From NCBI GenBank assembly GCA_031253835.1, contig JAIRVP010000034.1:1-64000 (forward strand): a stretch of 64,000 nucleotides of DNA, written 5' to 3'. Position 1 is the stretch's first letter. Each line of letters opens with the position of its first letter. This DNA comes from Burkholderia sp. Its GTDB lineage: Bacteria; Pseudomonadota; Gammaproteobacteria; Burkholderiales; Burkholderiaceae. Below, in pieces: positions 27,217 through 35,758 of the stretch. The position numbers were made by a program, and so were the translations under genes. The notes beneath the pieces were generated by a model. The model made no database searches. It was not told the origin of the DNA and saw only the letters and a list, made by a program, of their open reading frames with translations.

Positions 27217-28151
27217 CGGCCGCCGCGCCGTCGCTGAGCGACCTCGTGATCGAGCGGGTCGGCTTCGGGCTGTTCGTGCTCGACCGCTCGATGACCGTGC
27301 TGATGTGGAACCGCTTCATGCAGGATCACAGCGGCATTCCGGCGGCCGACGTGATCGGCCGCAACCTGTTCGACCGCTTTCCGGACCTGCCGCACGCGTG
27401 GCTGTCGCGCAAGCTCGAGAGCGTGTTCCAGCTCGGCAGCTTCGCATTCAGTTCGTGGGAGCAGCGGCCCTACCTGTTCCGCTTCGAGCACGACCGCCCG
27501 ATTACCGGCGGCGTCGACTACATGCAGCAGGACTGCACGTTCATGCCGCTCACGCGCGGCCGCGACGTCGAGGCCGTGTGCGTGACGATCTCGGACGTCA
27601 CGCATGTGAGCGTGATGCAGCGCGAGCGCGAGGAAGCGGTCGCGAAGCTGCGCGAACACGCGAATCGCGACGGGCTGACCGGCATCGCGAACCGGCGCTT
27701 CTTCGAGGCGCGGCTCGGCGACGAATTCGCGCGCTGGCAGCGCTACGGTGGCGACATGTCGGTGCTGCTGTTCGATCTCGACCACTTCAAGACGATCAAC
27801 GACCGCTTCGGGCATGCGGCCGGCGATGCCGTGCTGCGCGAGACGGCGCGACGCGTCGCGTCGATCGTGCGCGCGCAGGATACGTTCGGCCGCTTCGGCG
27901 GCGAGGAATTCGCGCTGCTGCTGCCGTGCACGAATCTCGACGAGGCGATGCGGGTGGCCGACAAGGTGCGCGACGCGATCGGCAGCCTGCCGGTCGATGC
28001 CGAAGGTGTCAGCGTGCCGGTGACGGCGAGCGTCGGCGGCGCATGCGCGAAGACGGGCGCGCCGACCAGCGACGTGCTGGTCAACGAGGCCGACGCCGCG
28101 CTCTATCGCGCGAAGCGGCTCGGGCGCGATCGTTCGGTGGCCTACGCGTAG
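27213..28151 (+). CDS. PAS-GGDEF diguanylate cyclase
   Basis: A 312-aa cytoplasmic protein. A PAS domain fills about residues 8-130 ('VIERVGFGLFVLDRSMTVLM'), joined by a short coiled coil to a GGDEF domain (about 145-308). The active-site motif is GGEEF (about 229-233) and the inhibitory site RxxD (RAQD) lies just before it, so the enzyme should make c-di-GMP and be subject to product inhibition. The start overlaps the preceding stop as ATGA. It is the output of the receiver-phosphatase-cyclase operon. Confidence 0.93.
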   Translation: MTAAAPSLSDLVIERVGFGLFVLDRSMTVLMWNRFMQDHSGIPAADVIGRNLFDRFPDLPHAWLSRKLESVFQLGSFAFSSWEQRPYLFRFEHDRPITGGVDYMQQDCTFMPLTRGRDVEAVCVTISDVTHVSVMQREREEAVAKLREHANRDGLTGIANRRFFEARLGDEFARWQRYGGDMSVLLFDLDHFKTINDRFGHAAGDAVLRETARRVASIVRAQDTFGRFGGEEFALLLPCTNLDEAMRVADKVRDAIGSLPVDAEGVSVPVTASVGGACAKTGAPTSDVLVNEADAALYRAKRLGRDRSVAYA

Positions 28152-28167
28152 ACCGCGCCCGCCCCGC

Positions 28168-29052
28168 TCAGCTTTTCGCGATGTCGGCGAGCACGCCGGC
28201 CAGCACGGCCGGCTGCGACATGAACGGCGAATGGCTGCTGTCGAGCTGGTGCACGTGGGTGGGATTGCCGGGCGCGAGCGCGTCGGCTTCGTCGATGAAG
28301 CGCTGCTGCAGCGCGGGCAGGATCACGCGATCCTCGAGACACTTGATGTAGTGACGGTCGATCGCGCCCCAGCGCGCGGCGGTGGTCGGGATCGCGGTCG
28401 CGAACGGCGCGGCCGGCACGTCGCAGGTCATCAGGTTCGCGACGGCGTCGAAGTCGGCCTGCGGCACGTCTTCATACAGCGCGCGCTTCATCGTGTCGCG
28501 ATATGCGGCGTCGCCGCTGCGCGGATCGATGCGCAGCGCACCGGCGACGCGCGGGCTCGCGAGCATCAGCGGGCCGAGCATCTCGCCCTTGTTCTCCGGC
28601 GCGCGCACGTAGTCGAGGCCCGGCACGCCCGAGCCCGGCATGAAGGCCGCGAGATAGACGATCTTCGCGATCTTCTCCGGCGCGCGCTCGGCGGCCGCCG
28701 TGATCGCGAGGCCGCCCATGCTGTGGCCGACCAGCACGACCTTGCCGCGGCCGAGCGCATACGCGTCGTCGACGGCCTGCATCACTTGAGTCGCGTAGTC
28801 GTCGAGCGTCGTGTTCGCGACCGGCGAAGGCTCGGCGCCGAACGCATCCTTGTCGAGCGGCCGTGTGAGGTACGACGCGGGAAAGCGGGCGTTGATGCCG
28901 TGCGCGGGCAGGTCGCGCGCGATCGACAGGTGGCCGCGCGCGGCCAGCGCGGCCGCGACGTGCGCGTAGCACCACGCGCCATGCCAGGCGCCGTGCACGA
29001 GCACGAAAACGGGATGGCCGGACTGCGGGGTGGCGGTGTCGTTCGTCTCCAT
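28168..29052 (-). CDS. Alpha/beta hydrolase
   Basis: A 294-aa alpha/beta hydrolase. The oxyanion segment is 'LVHGAWHGAWCY' (18-29), the nucleophile elbow GHSMG (109-113, Ser111), and the catalytic His lies in DSSHSPFMS near the C-terminus. The HGAWHGAWCY form is typical of the EstA/salicylate-esterase-like group acting on small esters, but the substrate is unknown. It converges with the diguanylate cyclase gene and has no partner. No signal peptide. Confidence 0.88.
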   Translation of the reverse strand: METNDTATPQSGHPVFVLVHGAWHGAWCYAHVAAALAARGHLSIARDLPAHGINARFPASYLTRPLDKDAFGAEPSPVANTTLDDYATQVMQAVDDAYALGRGKVVLVGHSMGGLAITAAAERAPEKIAKIVYLAAFMPGSGVPGLDYVRAPENKGEMLGPLMLASPRVAGALRIDPRSGDAAYRDTMKRALYEDVPQADFDAVANLMTCDVPAAPFATAIPTTAARWGAIDRHYIKCLEDRVILPALQQRFIDEADALAPGNPTHVHQLDSSHSPFMSQPAVLAGVLADIAKS

Positions 29053-29244
29053 GGTGTCCGTATTTTTTCGAGAAAGGTGTCATCTTAGACGAACCGGTCG
29101 GCATCCAGATGCGGACGCACGGTGCGGTTGCGTGGCCGGCCGCGATCCATCCCTCTTGTCTCGCGCAGGCCACATTTCGTCCGGATCCGATTTGAATTTG
29201 TGCCGAAGCACGCTAATTTGTTGCTTTGCCCGCGATTGCGCCCC

Positions 29245-29577
29245 ATGAACGTCGACTATCTCTTCTACCGGAAGCCGAACAAACCCGGCCCCTATTCGCT
29301 CGACGACCTGGGCGACATCGCGCCGCCGATCGGCCCGGGCGACCTCGTGCGTGCGGGCATCGCGCGCGTGTTCGAACAGATCGACTGGCAGGAATCGCCC
29401 GACGTGCCGGGCGCGTGGTTCGGCACCGGCGGCGCGGTGTTCCAGTTCACCGCGGAGCCCGACGGCCGCGTGACGAGCTTCATGGGCTCGCGCCTCGAAC
29501 GCCGCTCGATGCTGCAGCTCACGCGCGAAATGGGGCTCATTGCGCTCGATCTGCAGCGCGACATCGTTTACGGCTGA
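29245..29577 (+). CDS. Small conserved protein of unknown function
   Basis: A 110-aa acidic protein starting MNVDYLFYRKPN. No membrane segment or domain that I recognise. The middle (GTGGAVFQFTAEPDGRVTSF) is beta-rich and reads like a small beta sandwich. ATG 29245 is chosen because the open frame upstream is basic and without homology. It stands alone, upstream of the hopanoid operon but 235 bp away from it. Confidence 0.6.
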   Translation: MNVDYLFYRKPNKPGPYSLDDLGDIAPPIGPGDLVRAGIARVFEQIDWQESPDVPGAWFGTGGAVFQFTAEPDGRVTSFMGSRLERRSMLQLTREMGLIALDLQRDIVYG

Positions 29578-29685
29578 CGCGCCAGCGGCGCCGGTTCCCG
29601 CCGAGGCCGGCCGCGCCGGGCTGCCGGCCGCCGCCGGCGCCCCGCCGGGCGTGGCGCGTGTCCGCCATCGAACTTCAAAGATTGC

Positions 29686-29691
29686 TATACT
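29686..29691 (+). promoter_or_regulatory. Likely -10 element of the hopanoid operon
   Basis: TATACT, preceded by TTGC and followed by TTCGCC. No clear -35 is seen, so it may need an activator. A similar TATACTTT occurs before the mlaC/hpnM-like gene at 38630. The remainder of 29578-29812 has no gene. Confidence 0.4.
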
Positions 29692-29812
29692 TTCGCCCAA
29701 TTCCGGCTTCCGGCCGGTAATTTGTGCCTGTCTGCGTCGATCGTTCGCATATCTCGCACGCATTTGACACCCTGACCATCCCAGCCGGGCATGGCTTCTT
29801 CAATCGCCCCGC

Positions 29813-30685
29813 GTGGGTGTCTCCGTGGAGCACGTCTTGGCCGTTTCCAATTCCGTCGTGGACGAACAAGAAACCGACGCCGCTGCCGTCACATCGGGCA
29901 GTTCTTTCTATCTGGCGATGCGCATCCTGCCGGCCGTGCAGCGCGATGCGATGTTCCAGGTCTACGCGTTTTGCCGCGCGGTCGACGACATCGCCGACAG
30001 CGACCTGCCGCGCGCCGAGCGCAACGCGGGCCTCGATCGCTGGCGCGCGGACATCGACGCGTGCTTCGCGGGCCGCCCGCCGCGCCACCTGGCTGCGCTC
30101 GACCGCGAGATCCGCGCGTTCAACCTGCAGCGCGCCGATTTCCACGCGATGATCGACGGGATGGCGATGGACGCGGTCGAAGACATCTGCGCGCCCGACG
30201 AGCCGACGCTCGACCTCTTCTGCGATCGCGTGGCGAGCGCGGCCGGCCGGCTGTCGGTGAGGATATTCGGGATTCCGGAAGCCGAAGGGATCACGCTGTC
30301 GCACCACCTCGGCCGCGCGCTCCAGCTGACGAACATCCTGCGCGACATCGACGACGACGCGGCGATCAACCGCTGCTACCTGCCGCGCGAGCTGCTCGCG
30401 CGCGAAGGCATCGCGATCACCGATCCGGCGACGATCGTGCGCGATCCGGCGCTGCCGCGCGTGTGCGCGACGCTCGTCGAGCGCGCGCTCGAGCACTTCC
30501 GCCAGGCCGATGCCGTGATGGATACCTGCCCGCGTGCGCAGGTGAAGGCGCCGCGCATCATGTCGGGCGCATATCGCTGCATTCTCGAAGCCGCGATCGC
30601 ACGCGGCTTTGCCGCGCCGCGCGCGCCGCTGCGCAAGCCGAAGGCGCGCATGCTGATGATCGCCGCGCGCTACGCGCTGTTCTGA
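29813..30685 (+). CDS. hpnD: Presqualene diphosphate synthase HpnD
   Basis: A 290-aa trans-isoprenyl diphosphate synthase of the squalene/phytoene family. The two Asp-rich motifs that bind the substrate through magnesium are DDIAD (58-62) and DIDDD (178-182). It joins two farnesyl diphosphates to presqualene diphosphate, the first step of the HpnCDE route to squalene. The first codon is uncertain: GTG 29813 is given, GTG 29825 and a later TTG are alternatives and no ATG is in frame. First gene of hpnD-hpnE-shc-hpnG, with gaps of 13, 11 and 3 bp. Confidence 0.92.
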   Translation: MGVSVEHVLAVSNSVVDEQETDAAAVTSGSSFYLAMRILPAVQRDAMFQVYAFCRAVDDIADSDLPRAERNAGLDRWRADIDACFAGRPPRHLAALDREIRAFNLQRADFHAMIDGMAMDAVEDICAPDEPTLDLFCDRVASAAGRLSVRIFGIPEAEGITLSHHLGRALQLTNILRDIDDDAAINRCYLPRELLAREGIAITDPATIVRDPALPRVCATLVERALEHFRQADAVMDTCPRAQVKAPRIMSGAYRCILEAAIARGFAAPRAPLRKPKARMLMIAARYALF

Positions 30686-30698
30686 GTCGACCGAGTCG

Positions 30699-31952
30699 AT
30701 GCCCAGAACCGTCCACGTGATCGGCGCCGGACTCGCGGGCCTGTCGGCCGCGGTCGAGCTGCAACGCCGCGGGCGGCGCATCGTGCTGCACGACGCGCAC
30801 GCGCATGCGGGCGGCCGCTGCCGCTCGTGGTTCGACGGGACGCTGAACACGACGCTCGACAGCGGGCTGCACACGGTCTTCGCGGGGCAACCCGCGACGC
30901 AGCGCTACCTGCGCGCGATCGGCGCGGCCGATCGGCTCACGGGGCCCGCGCTGCCTGAATGCCCGGTCGTGGACATCGCGTCGCAGCAGCGCTGGACGCT
31001 GCGCTTCGGCAACGGGCGCTGGCCGTCGTGGCTGTTCGATGCCGCGTCGCGCGCGCCGGGCACGACGCCGCTCGACTACCTCGCGCTCGCGCCGCTCGCG
31101 TTGGCGCGCACGGGCCGCTCACTCGCACAGACGATGCGATGCGACGGCGTGCTGTGGGATCGTTGGCTGCGGCCGTATTTCCTCGGTGTGCTGAACGTCG
31201 AGCCGCGCCATGCCAGCGCCGAGCTTGCGCGCGCCACGCTGTGCGGCACGTTTGCCGCGGGCGGCCCCGGCAGCCGTCCGCTCGTCGCGCGCCACGGGCT
31301 CGGCAGCGCATTCGTCGAACCGGCGCTGCGGATGCTGCAGCATGGCGGTGCGCAGATCCGGCTGAACTCGCGGCTCGACGCATTCGAATTCGGCGAGCAC
31401 GGCAACGCGGTCGATGCGGTGTCGGTCGGCGGCGAGCGCATCGATCTCGCGCCGGGCGACGCGGTCGTGCTGGCCGTGCCGCCCGAGGTCGCGCAGCCGC
31501 TCGTGCCCGAACTCACCGCGCCCGACACGTTCAGCGCGGTCGTGACCGCGTATTTCGCGGTCGATACGCCGGCCGGCCATCCGTTGCAGACGACCGTCGT
31601 CAACGGCGTCGTCGATGCGGTGCGCACCGGCGGCGGCCAGCTCGCGGCGACGATCCGCGATGCGGGCCGCTGGCTCGACACGCCGCGCGACACGCTCGCG
31701 CGGCGCATCTGGGAAGACGTCGCGCGCGTGACCGGCGCGAACCCGGAAACCATCCCCGCGTGGCAGCTCGTCGTTGAGCCGCGCGCGGGCTTTGCGGCGG
31801 TGCCGTCGCAGGAAATGAAACGTCCGGCCGTGCGTACGCGCTGGACCAATCTTGTGCTGGCGGGTGACTGGATTGCCACCGGTTTGCCCGCCACGATCGA
31901 GGGCGCGATCCGTTCCGGCCAGCTGGCCGCGGACGTGCTCCAGACACAATAA
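30699..31952 (+). CDS. hpnE: Squalene-associated FAD-dependent desaturase HpnE
   Basis: A 417-aa flavoprotein of the phytoene desaturase/amine oxidase fold. The FAD-binding Rossmann motif is GAGLAGLSAA (9-18), followed by the GG box 'HAGGRCRSW', and the C-terminal FAD motif is in 'VLAGDWIATGLPATIEGAIR' near the end. In the HpnCDE pathway it reduces hydroxysqualene to squalene. It follows hpnD after 13 bp and feeds the next gene, shc. Confidence 0.94.
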   Translation: MPRTVHVIGAGLAGLSAAVELQRRGRRIVLHDAHAHAGGRCRSWFDGTLNTTLDSGLHTVFAGQPATQRYLRAIGAADRLTGPALPECPVVDIASQQRWTLRFGNGRWPSWLFDAASRAPGTTPLDYLALAPLALARTGRSLAQTMRCDGVLWDRWLRPYFLGVLNVEPRHASAELARATLCGTFAAGGPGSRPLVARHGLGSAFVEPALRMLQHGGAQIRLNSRLDAFEFGEHGNAVDAVSVGGERIDLAPGDAVVLAVPPEVAQPLVPELTAPDTFSAVVTAYFAVDTPAGHPLQTTVVNGVVDAVRTGGGQLAATIRDAGRWLDTPRDTLARRIWEDVARVTGANPETIPAWQLVVEPRAGFAAVPSQEMKRPAVRTRWTNLVLAGDWIATGLPATIEGAIRSGQLAADVLQTQ

Positions 31953-31963
31953 GAGAGGGACCG

Positions 31964-33937
31964 ATGAACGATCTCACCGAAATGGCTACCTTGTCCGCCG
32001 GCACCGTGCCGGCCGGCGTCGACGCGGCCGTCGCGCGTGCGACCGACGCGCTGCTCGCCGCGCAGCAAGCGGACGGCCACTGGGTCTACGAACTCGAAGC
32101 CGATTCGACGATTCCCGCCGAATACGTGCTGCTCGTCCACTATCTCGGCGAGACGCCGAACCTCGAGCTCGAACAGAAGATCGGCAAGTATCTGCGCCGC
32201 ATCCAGCAGGCCGACGGCGGCTGGCCGCTGTTCACCGACGGCGCGCCGAACATCAGCGCGAGCGTGAAGGCGTATTTCGCGCTGAAGGTGATCGGCGACG
32301 ACGAGAACGCCGAGCACATGCAGCGCGCCCGAAAGGCGATCCACGCGATGGGCGGCGCCGAGATGTCGAACGTGTTCACGCGCATCCAGCTCGCGCTGTA
32401 CGGTGCGATTCCGTGGCGCGCGGTGCCGATGATGCCGGTCGAGATCATGCTGCTGCCGCAGTGGTTCCCGTTCCACCTGTCGAAGGTGTCGTACTGGGCG
32501 CGTACCGTGATCGTGCCGCTGCTCGTGCTGAACGCGAAGCGCCCGATCGCGAAGAACCCGCGCGGCGTGCGCATCGACGAGCTGTTCATCGATCCGCCCG
32601 TCAACGCCGGGCTGCTGCCGCGCCAGGGCCACCAGAGCGCGGGCTGGTTCGCGTTCTTCCGCGTGGTCGACCATGCGCTGCGCGCGGTCGACGGCCTGTT
32701 CCCGAGCTATACGCGCGAACGCGCGATCCGCCAGGCCGTGTCGTTCGTCGACGAGCGCCTGAACGGCGAGGATGGCCTCGGCGCGATCTATCCGGCGATG
32801 GCCAACGCGGTGATGATGTACGACGTGCTCGGCTACGCGGAAGATCATCCGAACCGCGCGATCGCGCGCAAGGCGCTCGACAAGCTGCTCGTCGTGCACG
32901 AGGACGAAGCGTACTGCCAGCCGTGCCTGTCGCCGGTGTGGGACACGTCGCTTGCCGCGCATGCGCTGCTCGAGACCGGCGATGCGCGCGCGGAAGCAGC
33001 CGTGCTGCGCGGCCTCGAATGGCTGCGTCCGCTGCAGATCCTCGACGTGCGCGGCGACTGGATCTCGCGCCGCCCGCACGTGCGGCCCGGCGGCTGGGCG
33101 TTCCAGTACGCGAACGCGCACTACCCGGATGTCGACGATACGGCCGTGGTCGTGATGGCGATGGATCGTGCGCAGAAGCTCGAGCAGTCGGACGCGTATC
33201 GCAATTCGATGGCGCGTGCGCGCGAATGGGTCGTCGGCATGCAGAGCAGCGACGGCGGCTGGGGCGCGTTCGAACCGGAAAACACGCAGTACTACCTGAA
33301 CAACATCCCGTTCTCCGATCACGGCGCGCTGCTCGATCCGCCGACGTCCGACGTGTCGGGCCGCTGCCTGTCGATGCTGTCGCAGCTCGGCGAGACGCCG
33401 CTGAACAGCGAGCCGGCCCGCCGCGCGCTCGACTACATGCTGAAGGAACAGGAACCGGACGGCAGCTGGTACGGCCGCTGGGGGATGAACTACGTGTACG
33501 GCACGTGGACCGCGCTGTGCTCGCTGAACGCGGCCGGCCTGACGCCGGACGATCCGCGCATGAAGCGCGGCGCGCAGTGGCTGCTGTCGATCCAGAACAA
33601 GGACGGCGGCTGGGGCGAGGACGGCGACAGCTACAAGCTGAACTATCGCGGCTTCGAGCAGGCGCCGAGCACGGCGTCGCAGACGGCCTGGGCGCTGCTC
33701 GGCCTGATGGCGGCCGGCGAAGTGAACAACCCGGCCGTGGCACGCGGCGTCGACTACCTGGTCGCGCAGCAGAACGAAGAAGGCCTGTGGGACGAGACGC
33801 GCTTCACGGCGACGGGCTTCCCGCGCGTGTTCTACCTGCGCTACCACGGCTATCGCAAGTTCTTCCCGCTGTGGGCGCTCGCGCGCTACCGCAACCTGAA
33901 GCGCGACAACGCGACGCGCGTCACGGTCGGGATGTAA
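31964..33937 (+). CDS. shc: Squalene-hopene cyclase
   Basis: A 657-aa membrane-bound cyclase turning squalene into hopene/hopanol. The protonating motif DVDD (389-392, YPDVDDTAVV) is intact. QW repeats are easily seen, for example in 'QQADGHWVYELEAD', 'DGGWGAFEP' and 'QNKDGGWGEDGDSY'. It is of usual length. Hopanoids stiffen the outer membrane and support resistance to low pH, detergents and polymyxin in Burkholderia. Cotranscribed with hpnD, hpnE and hpnG. Confidence 0.97.
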   Translation: MNDLTEMATLSAGTVPAGVDAAVARATDALLAAQQADGHWVYELEADSTIPAEYVLLVHYLGETPNLELEQKIGKYLRRIQQADGGWPLFTDGAPNISASVKAYFALKVIGDDENAEHMQRARKAIHAMGGAEMSNVFTRIQLALYGAIPWRAVPMMPVEIMLLPQWFPFHLSKVSYWARTVIVPLLVLNAKRPIAKNPRGVRIDELFIDPPVNAGLLPRQGHQSAGWFAFFRVVDHALRAVDGLFPSYTRERAIRQAVSFVDERLNGEDGLGAIYPAMANAVMMYDVLGYAEDHPNRAIARKALDKLLVVHEDEAYCQPCLSPVWDTSLAAHALLETGDARAEAAVLRGLEWLRPLQILDVRGDWISRRPHVRPGGWAFQYANAHYPDVDDTAVVVMAMDRAQKLEQSDAYRNSMARAREWVVGMQSSDGGWGAFEPENTQYYLNNIPFSDHGALLDPPTSDVSGRCLSMLSQLGETPLNSEPARRALDYMLKEQEPDGSWYGRWGMNYVYGTWTALCSLNAAGLTPDDPRMKRGAQWLLSIQNKDGGWGEDGDSYKLNYRGFEQAPSTASQTAWALLGLMAAGEVNNPAVARGVDYLVAQQNEEGLWDETRFTATGFPRVFYLRYHGYRKFFPLWALARYRNLKRDNATRVTVGM

Positions 33938-33940
33938 CGC

Positions 33941-34648
33941 GTGGGCGTATCACGACACAACGGCGCATTGCCCGTCATCGCGGTGACGGGGATGGCGTTC
34001 GAGGCGCGCATCGCGCGCGGGTATGGCGTCGAGGCCGTGTTCGCCGCGCGCGCGGACCGGCTCGAACGCGCATTGGCCGACGCGACCGCACGCGGTTGCG
34101 CGGGCATCATCAGCTTCGGTACGGCGGGCGGGCTCTCGCCCGATCTGGCGCCCGGCGCGCTCGTGATCGCGAACGCGATCGACGGGCCGTTCGGCCGTGT
34201 GGAGACCGACGCGGGCTGGAGCACGCGGCTCGTTGCCTCGCTGCACGACACGCCGGTGTGGGCGCGCGTCACGCGCGGCACGATCGCGGCCGTCGGCGCG
34301 CCGGTCGTCAGCGAGCAGGAGAAGACGTCGCTGCATCATGCGAAGGGCGCACTGGCCGTCGACATGGAGTCGCACATCGCGGCGGCGTTCGCGGCGGCGC
34401 GCGGCGTGCCGTTCGCGGTGTGCCGCGCGATCGTCGACCCGGCGTGGCGCACGCTGCCGCGCGCGGCGACGGCCGGCCTGCGCGACGACGGCAGCACGGC
34501 GATCCTGCCGATCCTGCGCGAACTGCTGAAGCAGCCGTCGCAACTCGGCCCGCTGCTGCAGGTCGCAAGCGACGCGCGCGCGGCGCGCACGACGCTGATC
34601 CAGGCGCGCCACGCGTTCGAGCGTACGGGCGCGATGCGGATCGTCTGA
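33941..34648 (+). CDS. hpnG: Hopanoid-associated phosphorylase HpnG
   Basis: A 235-aa protein of the nucleoside phosphorylase fold that removes adenine from adenosylhopane in synthesis of bacteriohopanetetrol. The fold's landmarks are 'ISFGTAGGLSPDLAPGALVI' and the substrate-binding 'ALAVDMESHIAAAFA' (with the conserved M-E). Start is GTG at 33941, 3 bp after shc, so translation is coupled. Last gene of the operon, ending before the terminator at 34708. Confidence 0.88.
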   Translation: MGVSRHNGALPVIAVTGMAFEARIARGYGVEAVFAARADRLERALADATARGCAGIISFGTAGGLSPDLAPGALVIANAIDGPFGRVETDAGWSTRLVASLHDTPVWARVTRGTIAAVGAPVVSEQEKTSLHHAKGALAVDMESHIAAAFAAARGVPFAVCRAIVDPAWRTLPRAATAGLRDDGSTAILPILRELLKQPSQLGPLLQVASDARAARTTLIQARHAFERTGAMRIV

Positions 34649-34707
34649 GCGGCACGCGCCGCGACCGTCTCCCCTCTTTCCGGATTCTCCGTTTCGCACG
34701 GACAAAA

Positions 34708-34736
34708 AAAGAGCGCTGCATGATGCAGCGCTCTTT
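34708..34736. terminator. Bidirectional terminator between hpnG and mlaA
   Basis: A 13-bp perfect stem AAAGAGCGCTGCA / TGCAGCGCTCTTT with a 3-nt loop. A-runs on the left and T-rich sequence on the right make it functional for both converging operons. Confidence 0.88.
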
Positions 34737-34762
34737 GTCTTTGCGCGGTCGACGTTGCGGCG

Positions 34763-35758
34763 TTACTGCGCGGCCGGACTGCTTGCCGGTGCCGCAGGTG
34801 CCGCCGGCACGGTCGCCGAACCGGACGACGCCGGCACGGCGGCCGACGCCGCGGCCGGTGCCGCAGCAGGCGCACTCGCCGGCATCGCATTGTCCGCACC
34901 CGGATCGTCGTACTGCGGCAACCCCGGCGCGGCCGGCGCGTTGTTCGGCGTGGCGCCCGATGCGCCGCCCGACTCGCCCGGATCCTCGTAGTTCGGCAGC
35001 CCCGGCACGGCCGGCGCCGAAGCCGGCGCGCTACCCGATTCGCCCGGTTCGTTGTAGGTCGGCAGCGCGGCCGACGACGACTGGCTGCGGTACGTCAGCG
35101 ACTTGCGCTGCTGCAGGTACGCGTCGCGCACGAACGAATACGGATCGAGCGCGGCCTGTTTCAGCAGGTCGGTCGCGCCGAGCAGGTCGGAACGCGCGCT
35201 GATGAACTGCGCGATGTACATCGGGTTGCGCGCGGCCGGCTCGATGTAGTTCAGCAGGTTGAAACGGACGTCCACCGCACGGCCGACGCCGTCGCGGATC
35301 GTGCTCGGCCCGAACACGGGCAGCACGAGGTACGGGCCGGACGGCACGCCCCAGCGCGCCATCGTCAGCCCGAAATCCTGGTGGTGCTTCGGCAGCCCGG
35401 CCGGCGTCGCGATGTCGATCAGGCCGGCGACGCCGAACAGCGAGTTCATCGCCACGCGCATCAGGTCCTCCGTCGCGTCGGTGATGCGCAGCTGCAGCAG
35501 GTTGTTCGCGATGTTGCCGAGATCGCCGAGGTTCGAGAAGAAGTTGCTGATCGCGGTACGCACCGGTGTGGGCGTGACCTTCTGGTACCCCTTCGCGATC
35601 GGCTGGGCGATGTTCGTGTCGACCGTGTCGTTGAACTTGTACATCGCCCGGTTCATCGGCTCGAGCGGGTCGTTGGGATTGCGGTTCGGTCCCGTCGCGC
35701 AGCCGGTCAGCATCGCGCTGGCGGCGACGGTCGCCGCAATGATTCGCACCTTATTCAT
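34763..35758 (-). CDS. mlaA: MlaA / VacJ outer-membrane lipoprotein
   Basis: A 331-aa lipoprotein: signal peptide 1-19 with lipobox LTGC and lipidated Cys20. Residues about 25-225 are the MlaA domain, starting at '[19 protein letters not shown]'. MlaA sits in the outer membrane and extracts misplaced phospholipid for return by the Mla route. Residues 230-331 are a family-unusual tail of low complexity with three repeats of L-P-x-Y-x-x-P-G (232, 254, 280) joined by Ala/Pro/Ser linkers. It overlaps hpnN by 8 bp, so the two are translated together. Confidence 0.93.
   Translation of the reverse strand: MNKVRIIAATVAASAMLTGCATGPNRNPNDPLEPMNRAMYKFNDTVDTNIAQPIAKGYQKVTPTPVRTAISNFFSNLGDLGNIANNLLQLRITDATEDLMRVAMNSLFGVAGLIDIATPAGLPKHHQDFGLTMARWGVPSGPYLVLPVFGPSTIRDGVGRAVDVRFNLLNYIEPAARNPMYIAQFISARSDLLGATDLLKQAALDPYSFVRDAYLQQRKSLTYRSQSSSAALPTYNEPGESGSAPASAPAVPGLPNYEDPGESGGASGATPNNAPAAPGLPQYDDPGADNAMPASAPAAAPAAASAAVPASSGSATVPAAPAAPASSPAAQ

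Noticed and set aside
31076..33847. 923-codon frame antisense to hpnE and shc
   Set aside because: Composition (Arg, His, Ala, Val) is typical of a shadow frame opposite a strongly GC-biased gene; shc on the plus strand is certain.
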